This document shows positions 45,216 through 54,399 of a stretch of 64,000 nt of DNA, in pieces. Position 1 is the first letter of the stretch. Every line of letters begins with the position of its first letter. The notes beneath the pieces were generated by a model. The model did not search any database. It was given only the letters and a program-made list of their open reading frames with translations, and was not told the DNA's origin. Both the position numbers and the translations under genes were made by a program. The stretch comes from Chitinophaga sp. YR573 (GTDB lineage Bacteria > Bacteroidota > Bacteroidia > Chitinophagales > Chitinophagaceae), in contig NZ_FOJF01000001.1 in the NCBI RefSeq assembly GCF_900110995.1, forward strand, positions 1,443,199-1,507,198, given 5' to 3'.

Positions 45216-45421
45216 ACTACTGAGTAGAGTAATAATAAAATAACCCGGATATACTAATAAATGATTGTGAACCCATTACACAGAAAATCGCTACCACCCA
45301 TATAATAATTATTGATATTAAATAATAATATCACTTGTTGAAGTGTTATATATTTGTCTGGTTTTGTCCGCAGCTATGGGTTAGCTGAATCGAACCGATT
45401 TTTATTGAAACCCGTGAACTT

Positions 45422-46129
45422 ATGAAGAGAAAAACCAGCCTGGTGCCATTGAACCATTTCAATTGTGCCCGATTTATTGATCTAACAAATGTCAGACTGA
45501 GTTTTCTCTCACTGTTGGTATTCAGCTGTTTAACTATTATCCATCAGGCCAGTGATGCCCAGAAAATTAGTCGTATCGACCAGTCATTTGTCAAAGATCT
45601 TGAAGATACGATCCCCCTCATGCTCGTAAACCTTGCTTCAGTCAACATCCGGTGCAGTGAATCAAAGGACGGGCAGATAATTATGTCCGTAAGCGGGGGC
45701 CAACCTCCCTACACCTACAGTATTCCCGGGTATATTGAACAGTCGGACAGTGTCATAAAACACCTGGAAGCAGCTAAGTACAATTGCCGGATTACAGATA
45801 GCAACGGAGATTATGTAGAAGGGATCATTACCGTAAAAAAGGAATGGCGCTATTGTTCCATATTTGTCCCTTCAGCATTTAGCCCTAACGGAGATGGATT
45901 GAATGATGTATTCCGGGTAAAGATACAGGACGATATCTCCGAATTTCATATGCTGATATACGATCGGTGGGGACATCTCGTATTTGAAAGCCATGACCCT
46001 ACCAAAGGATGGGACGGTACACAAGGCAGTTTACAGGCGCCTGCCAACACTTACCTCTGGGCAGTGACCTACCTGGATAACAAAAAGCAAGACACGAAAC
46101 AACAGGGCGTTTTAACCCTGGTAAGATAA
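45422..46129 (+). CDS. Small T9SS type B-sorted protein with SprB-like repeat
   Basis: A 235-residue exported protein (hydrophobic region LSFLSLLVFSCLTIIHQASDA, preceded by a long N-terminal part). Residues about 65-140 (IRCSESKDGQIIMSVSGGQPPYTYSI ... KYNCRITDSNGD) are one SprB-type repeat. The end, from about 148 (FVPSAFSPNGDGLNDVFRVK ... YDRWGHLVFES ... GWDGTQ ... PANTYLWAVTY), is the gliding-motility/CHU_C domain that directs T9SS secretion and surface anchoring. It is one of the shortest cargo proteins of this type I would expect. Confidence 0.88.
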   Translation: MKRKTSLVPLNHFNCARFIDLTNVRLSFLSLLVFSCLTIIHQASDAQKISRIDQSFVKDLEDTIPLMLVNLASVNIRCSESKDGQIIMSVSGGQPPYTYSIPGYIEQSDSVIKHLEAAKYNCRITDSNGDYVEGIITVKKEWRYCSIFVPSAFSPNGDGLNDVFRVKIQDDISEFHMLIYDRWGHLVFESHDPTKGWDGTQGSLQAPANTYLWAVTYLDNKKQDTKQQGVLTLVR

Positions 46130-46173
46130 ATCAGTACCGGCGATTTATGCAGCACCGCCGGTACCGTCATTAA

Positions 46174-47523
46174 TTACTGATTATCAACAGTAGCTTCTAC
46201 AACTGACTGCACACTTGTTGGTAATGCAGACAAAATATCATAACCAGTAGCCGTTTCTATAGCATCTACTGAAGTACGATAAGTTTTCCAGTCACTATTC
46301 GTTGTATTAATGTTAGGGGTGTTCACCGCTATTACACGGGTAGAGGTAGTTATACGGGCTAAATCGCCATTACCATTCGGAATCACCACTACTACTTTCC
46401 AGATATGAGCCGGTACTGTTACATGCCCGCCGTCAATAGTATTGGCAGAGCCACTGGAGCCTGTGCCACCTGTACCATAACTTCCCATCACAACATATAC
46501 CTCATTACCGGCAGATACCAGTGTTCTTACATAATTTTCCATATTCGCCCAGGTTTGCTGATTATTCACCGGCGCCTGCGGAATCATGTTATCCATCAGG
46601 AAAGTAGAACTGTTAGCAGTCACAGAAGCAGTACGGTCGCCGGACGGGCAATTATGCCCCCTGTCGAATCCTGAACCGGAATAAGAAGTAGCTCCTACTT
46701 CATACCAGCCGGAAGGCAATGTAACATCTGCACGGAAATCATCCTGACGGTCAGTACTGCCAATATCAGAAGAATTAATGTGCCAGCTAACCCAGTTAGG
46801 AGTACCACGTGTACTGTTGTAAGAAGAAGTGTAGTACGTTTTGTCCATCAGATAATTAGTAATGAGTACAACAGAAGTGGTTGCATTGCTGGGGTTCCCC
46901 ATCAGCAGGTTACTGTTATCACCTGTTGTACCGCCACCACCACCGCCGGTGCCGGTACCTGTGGTAACCGTGATATCATCAATGTTGATCCTGTTGGTAC
47001 CACCGCTGATCTTACGGATGGATAAACGATAACTGCCGGTTACAGCTACTGTAAAAGTAGCGGTTGACAGAGAAGTAGCAGATGAAGTAACCGTACTACC
47101 AACCTGGGTATACGAAGACCCGCTGTTAGTAGAGATCCATAACTGCCAGGTACTGCTGCCATCACTACCAAATACACCATGAGAAATGGTGATAGTAGTA
47201 GCACCGCCGGTAGCATCAAAGTTCATGTTGAGTGTACCGGTGTTACGGATTCTGGCAGATTGAGTGCCGTTCTTAAGGTCTGTAGAGAGATTGCCGATTA
47301 ACGCGTCGTCCAGTGTCCAGCTACCGCTGCCGAGGGTTACGCTGGCAGAAGCATAGGCCGTTTTAGTGCCGGACTCGAAGGTTTCAGATAAAGTGGTTGT
47401 TAATTCTGAAGTGGCTTTCCTTGTTATTTGCTCATTAACAGGGGGGGTGATGGCCTCTTTTTTACACGATGCAAAAATGGCTGCTGCACACAGCGCTAAT
47501 AGGATTTTTTTAGTGGGTCTCAT
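46174..47523 (-). CDS. DNA/RNA non-specific endonuclease lipoprotein (NUC1) with N-terminal beta-sandwich
   Basis: A 449-residue lipoprotein (LLALCAAAIFASCKK, Cys20). Residues about 45-190 form a Ser/Thr-rich beta-sandwich, then a GTGTGGGGGGTTG linker joins the endonuclease (about 205-449). The catalytic signature FDRGHNCPSGDR (Asp287, Arg288, Gly289, His290) and the metal/structure region MDNMIPQAPVNNQQTWANMENYVR match the DRGH nucleases. It probably degrades extracellular nucleic acid for nutrition. The sandwich is a likely binding domain. It is surface- or periplasm-anchored. Confidence 0.93.
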   Translation of the reverse strand: MRPTKKILLALCAAAIFASCKKEAITPPVNEQITRKATSELTTTLSETFESGTKTAYASASVTLGSGSWTLDDALIGNLSTDLKNGTQSARIRNTGTLNMNFDATGGATTITISHGVFGSDGSSTWQLWISTNSGSSYTQVGSTVTSSATSLSTATFTVAVTGSYRLSIRKISGGTNRINIDDITVTTGTGTGGGGGGTTGDNSNLLMGNPSNATTSVVLITNYLMDKTYYTSSYNSTRGTPNWVSWHINSSDIGSTDRQDDFRADVTLPSGWYEVGATSYSGSGFDRGHNCPSGDRTASVTANSSTFLMDNMIPQAPVNNQQTWANMENYVRTLVSAGNEVYVVMGSYGTGGTGSSGSANTIDGGHVTVPAHIWKVVVVIPNGNGDLARITTSTRVIAVNTPNINTTNSDWKTYRTSVDAIETATGYDILSALPTSVQSVVEATVDNQ

Positions 47524-47627
47524 TATAGATGGGTTTTATGAACCCCAATTTATGAAGTATACCTGCAGTGAGTACTCAAGGAAAGAATAATTATTGTAAA
47601 GTTAAAATTGGACTTAAATTGCCGCAT

Positions 47628-47981
47628 ATGCTTCGCCCCATAGATAACTACTTCTTAGAGAAAGATGAGCCAATAAAAGGCTGCTTACTGTTTTTAAGAG
47701 ATTATATCCTTAAACAGGATGTACATCTTGCAGAAACATGGAAATACGGTATGCCAATTTACTGTTATAAGGGAAAGATGTGCTGTTACCTCTGGGTACA
47801 TAAGAAATTCAAACAACCTTATCTGGGGATAGTGGAAGGAAAAAGGATTCATCATCCTGATCTCCTTTCAGAAAAAAGGGCAAAAATGAAAATACTGTTG
47901 CTTGATCCTTCCAAAGACCTGCCCATCGCAACTATTAATGAAATACTAGCGGAAGTACTTGCGCCTTACCGGAATGATTAA
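47628..47981 (+). CDS. DUF1801 domain protein
   Basis: About 117 residues from the ATG at 47628 (MLRPIDNYFLEKDEPIKGCLLFLRDYIL). The pattern LRDYILKQDVHLAETWKYGMPIYCYKGKMCCYLWVHKKFKQPYLGIVEGKRI is DUF1801 (YdhG-like), a small fold of unknown function. The frame extends upstream to 47568 but that start overlaps the NUC1 promoter side. It overlaps the convergent MFS gene by 36 bases. Confidence 0.85.
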   Translation: MLRPIDNYFLEKDEPIKGCLLFLRDYILKQDVHLAETWKYGMPIYCYKGKMCCYLWVHKKFKQPYLGIVEGKRIHHPDLLSEKRAKMKILLLDPSKDLPIATINEILAEVLAPYRND

Positions 47982-49199
47982 ATATCTCTTCCAGCTGTTA
48001 TGATGAATATGTTTCTGATACACCATAAAAGCAAAGACTATCAGGATACCGGCAATACCTTCCCCGAACACCACCATATTTACACCCATGTAATGCGCCA
48101 GAAAACCTATCAGTAAACTACCTATAGGTAATATACCCTGGTAAGCCATAATGTAATAACTCAATGCTCTTGCACGCATTTCTGAAGACGCATGCATCTG
48201 TATGTAAGTATTAATGGCAGAGTTCTGCACCATCAGCCCAATACCTGTAACAGCAGTAGATACCAACGCCAGGAATAAAGTAGAGGATATGGATAACGCT
48301 ATCAGTGAAACAGCGAAAATAGTTCCTGAAATAATCGTAAGCGTATTCAGATCTTTACCCGGTCTGAGCATTGCCATATACACAGCGCCAATCAATGCAC
48401 CAAAACCGGCAGCACTTTCAAACCAGCTGAAAGTAGTAGCATCTCCATGAAAAACATCCTTGGCAAATACAGGCAGCATCGTTGTGAAAGGTATCACCAT
48501 TAAACTGGATGCTCCTAATACCAGTATCAGGGAAAGTAAATCAGGAGATTCTTTCAGATAATCATATCCTTTGCGCAGATCTATCCAGATATTCTCTTCA
48601 GATTTTGCCACCACGCTGATATTCAGCTTCATCATCATCAGACAGCATATTACAGCGATAAAACTTAAGAAGTTAATCAGGAAACAAACGTCTTCTCCAA
48701 AAGAACTCAATATAATCCCGGCCAAAGCAGGGCCTACCAGCCGGGCTGCATTAAAAACAGATGAATTAAGGGCAATAGCGTTAGGAAGATCATCATGATC
48801 ATCTACCAGGTCTACCATTAACGACTGCCTGGCTGTTGTATCAAAAGCACTGATTACCCCCTGTATAAGGCTGAGAATAGCAATCAGGGTAATATCATAG
48901 AGGTTCAGCCATACCATGGCCGCCAACGCTCCTGCCTGTACCATCAGCGCTATCTGGGTAATCTTAACCACCCGGAATTTGTTATGCCTGTCTATAAAAC
49001 TACCGGCAAAAGGAGCCAATACAAGAGAGGGAATTAAACTAAGAAAGGTCACTAAGCCAAGTAATAAAGCGGATCCTGTAAGCCGGTACACCAACCAGCT
49101 GATAGCAACTCTTTGCATCCAGGTGCCGATAAGAGAGATGGATTGTCCTATGAAGTGTAAGCGAAAGTTATAATGTTTAAGTGAACGAAAGATTGACAT
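47946..49199 (-). CDS. MFS transporter, EntS-like efflux type
   Basis: A 417-residue inner-membrane protein with about twelve membrane segments. The N-terminal MSIFRSLKHYNFRLHFIGQSISLIGTWMQRVAISWLVYRLTGSALLLGLV and DRHNKFRVV loop follow the EntS/MFS_3 (DHA3) pattern. It probably exports a siderophore or drug. It is divergent from the MarR gene, and a MarR-type operator at 49217-49231 lies over its promoter region, so it is probably repressed by that regulator. Confidence 0.93.
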   Translation of the reverse strand: MSIFRSLKHYNFRLHFIGQSISLIGTWMQRVAISWLVYRLTGSALLLGLVTFLSLIPSLVLAPFAGSFIDRHNKFRVVKITQIALMVQAGALAAMVWLNLYDITLIAILSLIQGVISAFDTTARQSLMVDLVDDHDDLPNAIALNSSVFNAARLVGPALAGIILSSFGEDVCFLINFLSFIAVICCLMMMKLNISVVAKSEENIWIDLRKGYDYLKESPDLLSLILVLGASSLMVIPFTTMLPVFAKDVFHGDATTFSWFESAAGFGALIGAVYMAMLRPGKDLNTLTIISGTIFAVSLIALSISSTLFLALVSTAVTGIGLMVQNSAINTYIQMHASSEMRARALSYYIMAYQGILPIGSLLIGFLAHYMGVNMVVFGEGIAGILIVFAFMVYQKHIHHNSWKRYLIIPVRRKYFR

Positions 49200-49216
49200 T
49201 GCATTAAAGTAAATTA

Positions 49217-49231
49217 GTAAAGTAACTTTAC
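49217..49231. promoter_or_regulatory. MarR operator, MFS side
   Basis: GTAAAGTAACTTTAC, a 15-bp palindrome around a central A, 18 bases from the MFS start. A second copy with one base change lies at 49293-49307. Confidence 0.7.
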
Positions 49232-49292
49232 AAAATTAAGACTTTTGCACTTAATAGACAGGGAGAAAATTAACTTGAATAGTTAAATAAAT

Positions 49293-49307
49293 GTAAAGTA
49301 ACTTTGC
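49293..49307. promoter_or_regulatory. MarR operator, regulator side
   Basis: GTAAAGTAACTTTGC, 14 of 15 bases identical to the copy at 49217-49231, and 20 bases upstream of the MarR start at 49328. Confidence 0.7.
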
Positions 49308-49327
49308 TAATATTGTCTAAATCTATT

Positions 49328-49762
49328 ATGTCCACAAATACTTATGAGGTAGCAGCCTCGCTACGAAGCACTGTCACTCGCCTTATCCGGCAGCTACGAA
49401 AGCAAAACATCTTATCAGACTTTTCCAATGCAGAACTCCTTACCATGGGCCTGCTGGACCAGCATGGTAAACTGCTGCCTTCAGAACTGGCCGAAATGGA
49501 AAGGATCTCTGCCCAGGCTATCTCCCAGATTGTGAACCGACTGGCAGAAGCTGGTTGTGTAGACCGCGTTCCCGATGAAACAGACCGCCGAAAACTGGTT
49601 ATCTCCCTCACAGAAAAAGGTACACAACACCTGTACGAAACCCGGCGTATAAAAGAAGAATGGCTGGTAAAAGCCATGGATCACCTGTTCTCTGCCGAGG
49701 AACTGGTATTAATAGAAGCATTCCTCCCCCTTTTACAAAGATTAGCAGAATATAACGGTTAA
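49328..49762 (+). CDS. MarR family transcriptional regulator
   Basis: About 144 residues from the ATG at 49328 (MSTNTYEVAASLRSTVTRLIRQLRKQN). The upstream ATG at 49304 lies inside the operator and is rejected. The winged helix is LSDFSNAELLTMGLLDQHGKLLPSELAEMERISAQAISQIVNRLAEAGCVDRVPDETDRRKLVISLTEKG with the wing DETDRRK. It probably represses itself and the divergent MFS exporter and is released by a small ligand. Confidence 0.95.
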   Translation: MSTNTYEVAASLRSTVTRLIRQLRKQNILSDFSNAELLTMGLLDQHGKLLPSELAEMERISAQAISQIVNRLAEAGCVDRVPDETDRRKLVISLTEKGTQHLYETRRIKEEWLVKAMDHLFSAEELVLIEAFLPLLQRLAEYNG

Positions 49763-49871
49763 TATATCCTTATTTAATTATATTTGTCTACAGGCCAGAT
49801 CTTTATACTGGTCGTTCCTAACTACGTGATGGACAGTTATTCCTATTAGAAAAACGATTATACCCTTATCT

Positions 49872-50966
49872 ATGAAAAAATGGTGGTTATTGGTCATGGC
49901 GGGCTATGTAATGAACACTACCCATGCCCAGATACTGACGAGAGTAGCAGATAGTATCAGGATAAAAAATGGCATCCCCGAAATGAGTTACGCTATCATT
50001 GGTCCTACCAGTATCCTCGAACTACATACAAGCGGCCACCACAGGATAGATGATCCCAATACAAGAACACAGTCCAATATCCGCGACTACTTCCATCTTG
50101 GCTCCAACACAAAAGCCATCACTTCTTTTATAGCAGCCATCCTTGTAGAAGAAAAAAAGATTAACTGGGATACCCGTTTCTTCGACATCTTCCCTACCTG
50201 GTTATCCATGTCCAATCAGGCTTACGAAGATATCACCCTGCAAAATCTGCTATCTCATCAGGCAGGCATTCCTGCTTATACAGAAGGATCAGAATTTGCC
50301 ATCCTTCCTGTTTTTGAAGGAGAAAAAGAACAGCAGAGAAAAGAGTTCGCACAGCATATTCTCAGGAGCAACCCTTTGGGCCCTATAGGGTCATACCACT
50401 ATTCCAATGCAGATTATACACTCGCGGCCAGTATGCTGGAAAAAGTAAGTGGAAAATCATGGGAAGCACTGGTAACAGACATCATCGGAGATCAGTTAGG
50501 CATGCAATTCAAATTCGGATGGCCTAATTCAAATCATGATACCACACAACCATACGGGCACTGGATAGAAGATAACAGGATCAAAGCATTAACTCCTGAT
50601 AATCCTTATAAAATAAGCTTCATCCAACCAGGTGCAGACCTTAGTATGCCCGTAACAGATTATGCCAAATTTATACAGCTGCACCTGAACGGATTATTAG
50701 GACAGGATAATGAGCTGAAATCAGACACCTATAAGTTCCTTCACTTTGGTATTAAAGATTACTCCATGGGATGGAGTAATGGACTGATAGGAGAAAAAAC
50801 AGTATCCTTTCACACAGGTTCTGCAGGTACTTTTTTCACCTACGCACTGATAGACAGTACAGAGAAAAGAGCCTATGTAATTATGATGAACTGCGCACAT
50901 CCACTGGCTAAACAGGCAGCTACTGCTTTCATGAATATCATGATGAAAACAAAGCTGACAGACTAA
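49872..50966 (+). CDS. Secreted serine hydrolase, class C beta-lactamase fold
   Basis: A 364-residue protein with a signal peptide (WWLLVMAGYVMNTTHAQ). The SxxK motif is HLGSNTKAITSF (Ser ... Lys), the YxN motif is YHYSNADY, and the HTG motif near the end is FHTGSAGTFFTY. These define the penicillin-binding/class C beta-lactamase-like family; most members are esterases or DD-peptidases rather than resistance enzymes. It is convergent with the small membrane gene at 51032. Confidence 0.9.
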   Translation: MKKWWLLVMAGYVMNTTHAQILTRVADSIRIKNGIPEMSYAIIGPTSILELHTSGHHRIDDPNTRTQSNIRDYFHLGSNTKAITSFIAAILVEEKKINWDTRFFDIFPTWLSMSNQAYEDITLQNLLSHQAGIPAYTEGSEFAILPVFEGEKEQQRKEFAQHILRSNPLGPIGSYHYSNADYTLAASMLEKVSGKSWEALVTDIIGDQLGMQFKFGWPNSNHDTTQPYGHWIEDNRIKALTPDNPYKISFIQPGADLSMPVTDYAKFIQLHLNGLLGQDNELKSDTYKFLHFGIKDYSMGWSNGLIGEKTVSFHTGSAGTFFTYALIDSTEKRAYVIMMNCAHPLAKQAATAFMNIMMKTKLTD

Positions 50967-50973
50967 ATAAGAA

Positions 50974-51003
50974 AAGCCTTCCAAGACATTGCTCAGAAGG
51001 CTT
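50974..51003. terminator. Terminator between convergent genes
   Basis: AAGCCTTC (50974-50981) pairs with GAAGGCTT (50996-51003) around a 14-base loop, T-rich on the minus side. Confidence 0.7.
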
Positions 51004-51031
51004 CATTGTAAATTACTTTGTAACAGTTCTC

Positions 51032-51400
51032 TTACTTGATTGCCTGCAATAAATTGCAGAATTCAAGCTTTTCATCAGACGTTAAGAAAACATTGGCTAT
51101 TGTTTCATTGATCAAATCGCTGGTAAGCGAAAACTCATCGTACAGATCATGTTGCTCAACTCCATACTTCTTTGCTGTAGAAAAACGTACAGCAACCAGG
51201 ATGTCTTTTGAAGGCACTTTCTTCTCAACTAACAGTGGTCTGATAGAATATAACATTTCATTGTTAGCTGTTTCTATCTTCTTACGATAGTCTGTTTTAT
51301 CCCGCTTTGTAAAAAAATAACTGGTCAGGAGAAAAACAATCAAAGAAAATAACAATCCAATAATAGCTGTTAAAAAAGTGTTGTCTTGTAAGTGTATCAT
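51032..51400 (-). CDS. Small membrane protein of unknown function
   Basis: About 122 residues from the ATG at 51400 (MIHLQDNTFLTAIIGLLFSLIVFLLTSYFF). One strong membrane segment is at about residues 9-29, followed by a charged cytoplasmic or periplasmic part (RDKTDYRKKIETANNEMLYSIRPLLVEKKVPSKDILVAVRF). I do not recognise the family. The frame extends upstream to 51463 but that start adds a second hydrophobic stretch. Confidence 0.6.
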   Translation of the reverse strand: MIHLQDNTFLTAIIGLLFSLIVFLLTSYFFTKRDKTDYRKKIETANNEMLYSIRPLLVEKKVPSKDILVAVRFSTAKKYGVEQHDLYDEFSLTSDLINETIANVFLTSDEKLEFCNLLQAIK

Positions 51401-51626
51401 AGGTATAAGTAAAAACGCAATTGTTCTTCTAATATATTCAAGATATAAACAATATATGTACAAATGAGTTTCCGGAAATCTATATTTCAGGGCGATTATA
51501 TATAATAATAATATGATTGTGTGCTAACTATATGTATATCAATACTCCGCAAAATGATGTTACAACTATTATTTCGGCACAAATATTTACAGATGTGAGT
51601 ATTGATACTGCATGACTTTATGCCAA

Positions 51627-51658
51627 AAAGCCTGCTGTACGTTACTACAGCAGGCTTT
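51627..51658 (-). terminator. Terminator of the EEP gene
   Basis: AAAGCCTGCTGTA (51627-51639) pairs with TACAGCAGGCTTT (51646-51658); minus-strand reading continues into a short T-run. Confidence 0.88.
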
Positions 51659-51681
51659 GCATGAAGAAAAGTCAGCACTCT

Positions 51682-52557
51682 TTATTGTTTATAATCTACA
51701 ACAATCATTACAGGAAAGTGATCAGAAGGTTCGCGGGCAGTATATTTTTCTGTAGCTACTGCTTTATTACGGTAGGTATCTGTTAATATGCCATATTTCT
51801 CTACCTTAAACTGATTGGTTAAAAAGATATGATCTATACGGCCATCTGTTTTACCGTTCGCGTTGAAGGAGTTAAATGTACCATTTGTAGCGTATCTGAA
51901 AGCAGTTGTTTCATATGCATCTTTCAATAAACCGGAGTTATTGATCAATGCATAAGATTCATTATGCTGATCTACGTTAAAGTCGCCGGTTAAAATAGTA
52001 GGTATATCCCCTGCCATTGCCTTTACTTTTGCTAATACCAGCTTAGCGCTTTCAGCACGGGCTTTTACGCCTACATGGTCCATATGCAGATTAAAGAAAT
52101 AAAATGTAAATCCCGTTTTAATCTCCTGAAATTTACCCCAAGAACAGATCCTTGGCAACACTGCATCCCAGCCTTTATTAGGCCTGTCTGTAATAGCAGA
52201 TAACCAGAAATTCCCGTTCTCCAGCAGCTTAAACTTTTCAGTATTGTAAAAGATAGCAGAATGTTCACCTGCGTCTTTTCCATCATCACGCCCCACACCT
52301 ATATATGTAAATCCGGGTAAGCTGCCTTTGATATCTTCCAGCATATTTTGCAGTCCTTCCTGTGTTCCAAAAATATCAAACCCATGAAAACGGACCATAC
52401 CCGCAATTACCGGATAACGTTCTTTCCAGCCATTGCCTTCTTTTTCATCATCCTTATTATCATAGCGCATATTGTAAGTACCCACGGTAAATTGCTGCGC
52501 CTCTGCAGTATATACCAGTAAAGCAAAACAAGCCATCAGAAACATCCATCTTTTCAT
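51682..52557 (-). CDS. Secreted endonuclease/exonuclease/phosphatase family protein
   Basis: A 291-residue protein with a signal peptide (WMFLMACFALLVYTAEAQ). It has the EEP fold motifs GTQEGLQNM, FNLHMDHVGVKARAES, LTGDFNVDQ, GRIDHIFLT and EPSDHFPVM, with the metal-binding Glu, Asp and His residues. Being exported, it more likely acts as a sphingomyelinase-like phosphodiesterase, an inositol phosphatase or an extracellular nuclease than a DNA-repair enzyme. It is divergent from the DinB gene at 52697. Confidence 0.92.
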   Translation of the reverse strand: MKRWMFLMACFALLVYTAEAQQFTVGTYNMRYDNKDDEKEGNGWKERYPVIAGMVRFHGFDIFGTQEGLQNMLEDIKGSLPGFTYIGVGRDDGKDAGEHSAIFYNTEKFKLLENGNFWLSAITDRPNKGWDAVLPRICSWGKFQEIKTGFTFYFFNLHMDHVGVKARAESAKLVLAKVKAMAGDIPTILTGDFNVDQHNESYALINNSGLLKDAYETTAFRYATNGTFNSFNANGKTDGRIDHIFLTNQFKVEKYGILTDTYRNKAVATEKYTAREPSDHFPVMIVVDYKQ

Positions 52558-52696
52558 GTAATAATCATTTATGTGTAAGTATAAGAAAATACAGGCGGAG
52601 CAGCAATAACTTTTCCGTTATCATTTTTTTAAATCCTACTGACATACTGTTGTCACTTGCCCTTAGTTTCTTTGCTGTATACAAAAACATACCACC

Positions 52697-53206
52697 ATGG
52701 ATATCATCAAATCATTGTTAGCAGAACTTGAACAGGAAGCAGACACTACCCGTAAAATGCTTTCCCGTATCCCCAACGACAAATACGACTGGCAACCTCA
52801 TCCCAAAAGCATGACCATCATGCAGCTATCCAATCATATTGCAGAACTCCCGGGTTGGGTAAGTATGGCGCTCACTACAGAAGAACTTGATTTCTCAAAA
52901 ATGGATTATAAACCCGCAGGTATTAAGGATACCAGCGCTGTACTCGAATTATTCGAAAAATCCCTCGCTGAAGGAAAAGCCGAACTGGAAAAAGCGGCCA
53001 TCTCACAACTGGACGAACCCTGGGTATTACGTAATGGCGACTTCATCATCAGCGAATCCACAAAGGGTGAAACCATCCGTATGGCCTACTGCCAGACAGT
53101 GCATCACAGGGCACAGCTAGGCGTTTTCCTGAGACTTCTGGACGTTCCCATTCCCGGAAGTTATGGACCTAGCGCAGATGAAGACAGCTCTGTCTATCAG
53201 GCATAA
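52697..53206 (+). CDS. DinB/DfsB superfamily protein
   Basis: A 169-residue four-helix bundle of the DinB/YfiT type (SLLAELEQEADTTRKMLSRIPNDKYDWQPHPKSMTIMQLSNHIAELPGW), with the metal-binding histidines in LSNHIAEL and AYCQTVHHRAQLG. These are metal-dependent thiol-linked transferases in many cases. It lies just upstream of the DNA polymerase IV gene (dinB), with a terminator between, so co-transcription is doubtful; the shared name is a coincidence of gene naming. Confidence 0.9.
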   Translation: MDIIKSLLAELEQEADTTRKMLSRIPNDKYDWQPHPKSMTIMQLSNHIAELPGWVSMALTTEELDFSKMDYKPAGIKDTSAVLELFEKSLAEGKAELEKAAISQLDEPWVLRNGDFIISESTKGETIRMAYCQTVHHRAQLGVFLRLLDVPIPGSYGPSADEDSSVYQA

Positions 53207-53222
53207 CCTCATACATAATTAC

Positions 53223-53248
53223 CAGGACTGACTCATAAGTCAGTCCTG
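53223..53248 (+). terminator. Hairpin terminator between DinB-fold gene and dinB polymerase
   Basis: AGGACTGACT (53224-53233) pairs with AGTCAGTCCT (53238-53247), loop CATA, plus one more C-G pair. Confidence 0.7.
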
Positions 53249-53292
53249 AACTTTATCAGCAGGTTAAGATATCTTTGTATTACCTGCATGCC

Positions 53293-54396
53293 ATGGAAAA
53301 TGAAGAAAATAACAAACAACGTAAAATCATCCATATTGATATGGATGCGTTCTACGCATCCGTTGAGCAGCGCGATAATCCTGAATACCGTGGTAAAGCC
53401 ATCGTAGTAGGTGGATCTCCTGAAGGCAGAGGCGGTGTTGTGGCTACCGCCAGTTATGAAGCGCGCAAATTCGGTATCCGGTCTGCCATGCCATCAAAAC
53501 GCGCACAGCAGCTCTGTCCGGACGTTATCTTTATCCGCCCACGCTTCGATGCCTACAAAGAATCTTCCCGTAAAATCCGTGAAATATTCAGTCGCTATAC
53601 AGACCTCATAGAACCCCTCTCATTAGATGAGGCATTCCTGGATGTTACCGAAGATAAACAACAGATAGGCTCCGCCATTGAAATTGCCCGGCTCATTAAA
53701 CAAGCTATCAAAGAAGAACTGCAGTTAACCGCATCCGCCGGTGTCTCTATTAATAAATTCGTCGCTAAAATAGCCTCCGATCTCAATAAACCGGACGGAC
53801 TTACATTCATCGGCCCTTCTTCTATAGAAGAGTTTATGGAAAAATTACCGGTAGAGAAATTCTTTGGCGTAGGAAGAGTAACAGCAGATAAAATGAAAAA
53901 GATGGGGCTGCATACAGGTGCCGATCTGAAAAAACTCTCCGAAAATGATTTACGCCAGCACTTCGGAAAAGCAGGTGGATTTTATTATAAGATAGTAAGA
54001 GGGATTGATAACCGTGAGGTACAACCCCACCGCGAAACCAAATCCCTGGGTGCAGAAGATACCTTTGCCTATGATCTCACAACGATAGAAGAGATGAATC
54101 CTGAGTTAGACAAAATTGCAAAAACGGTACATGAACGTTTACAGAAATATGGATTAAAAGGCAGAACGATCACACTTAAAATAAAATACAGCGACTTCCG
54201 GCAGATTACCCGTAACCAGTCTTTCCCCTACCCTGTTAACGCTCTTGATATTATTACAGAAACTGCAAAACAATTACTGGTAGCTACTTACCCGGAAGAT
54301 AAAAAGATCCGTTTACTGGGGATCTCTCTATCTAATTTTAATGAAATAATACCGACGGAGAAACCCAATAACCAGCTATCATTATTTGACGAATAA
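53293..54396 (+). CDS. dinB: DNA polymerase IV
   Basis: About 367 residues from the ATG at 53293 (MENEENNKQRKIIHIDMDAFYASVEQRDNPEYRG). A TATCTTTG -7-type box at 53270-53277 overlaps an upstream TTG, which is why 53293 is preferred. Catalytic Asp in IDMDAFYASVE and the SLDEAFLDVTED motif with Asp-Glu are Y-family signatures, and the C-terminal QLSLFDE is a beta-clamp-binding motif. It carries out error-prone lesion bypass. It lies between two DinB/DfsB-superfamily genes. Confidence 0.97.
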   Translation: MENEENNKQRKIIHIDMDAFYASVEQRDNPEYRGKAIVVGGSPEGRGGVVATASYEARKFGIRSAMPSKRAQQLCPDVIFIRPRFDAYKESSRKIREIFSRYTDLIEPLSLDEAFLDVTEDKQQIGSAIEIARLIKQAIKEELQLTASAGVSINKFVAKIASDLNKPDGLTFIGPSSIEEFMEKLPVEKFFGVGRVTADKMKKMGLHTGADLKKLSENDLRQHFGKAGGFYYKIVRGIDNREVQPHRETKSLGAEDTFAYDLTTIEEMNPELDKIAKTVHERLQKYGLKGRTITLKIKYSDFRQITRNQSFPYPVNALDIITETAKQLLVATYPEDKKIRLLGISLSNFNEIIPTEKPNNQLSLFDE

Positions 54397-54399
54397 ATT

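Noticed and set aside
52697..53206. Reading the DinB-fold gene as a DNA polymerase
   Set aside because: It has the four-helix DfsB pattern with His motifs, not Y-family polymerase motifs; Pol IV is the separate gene at 53293.
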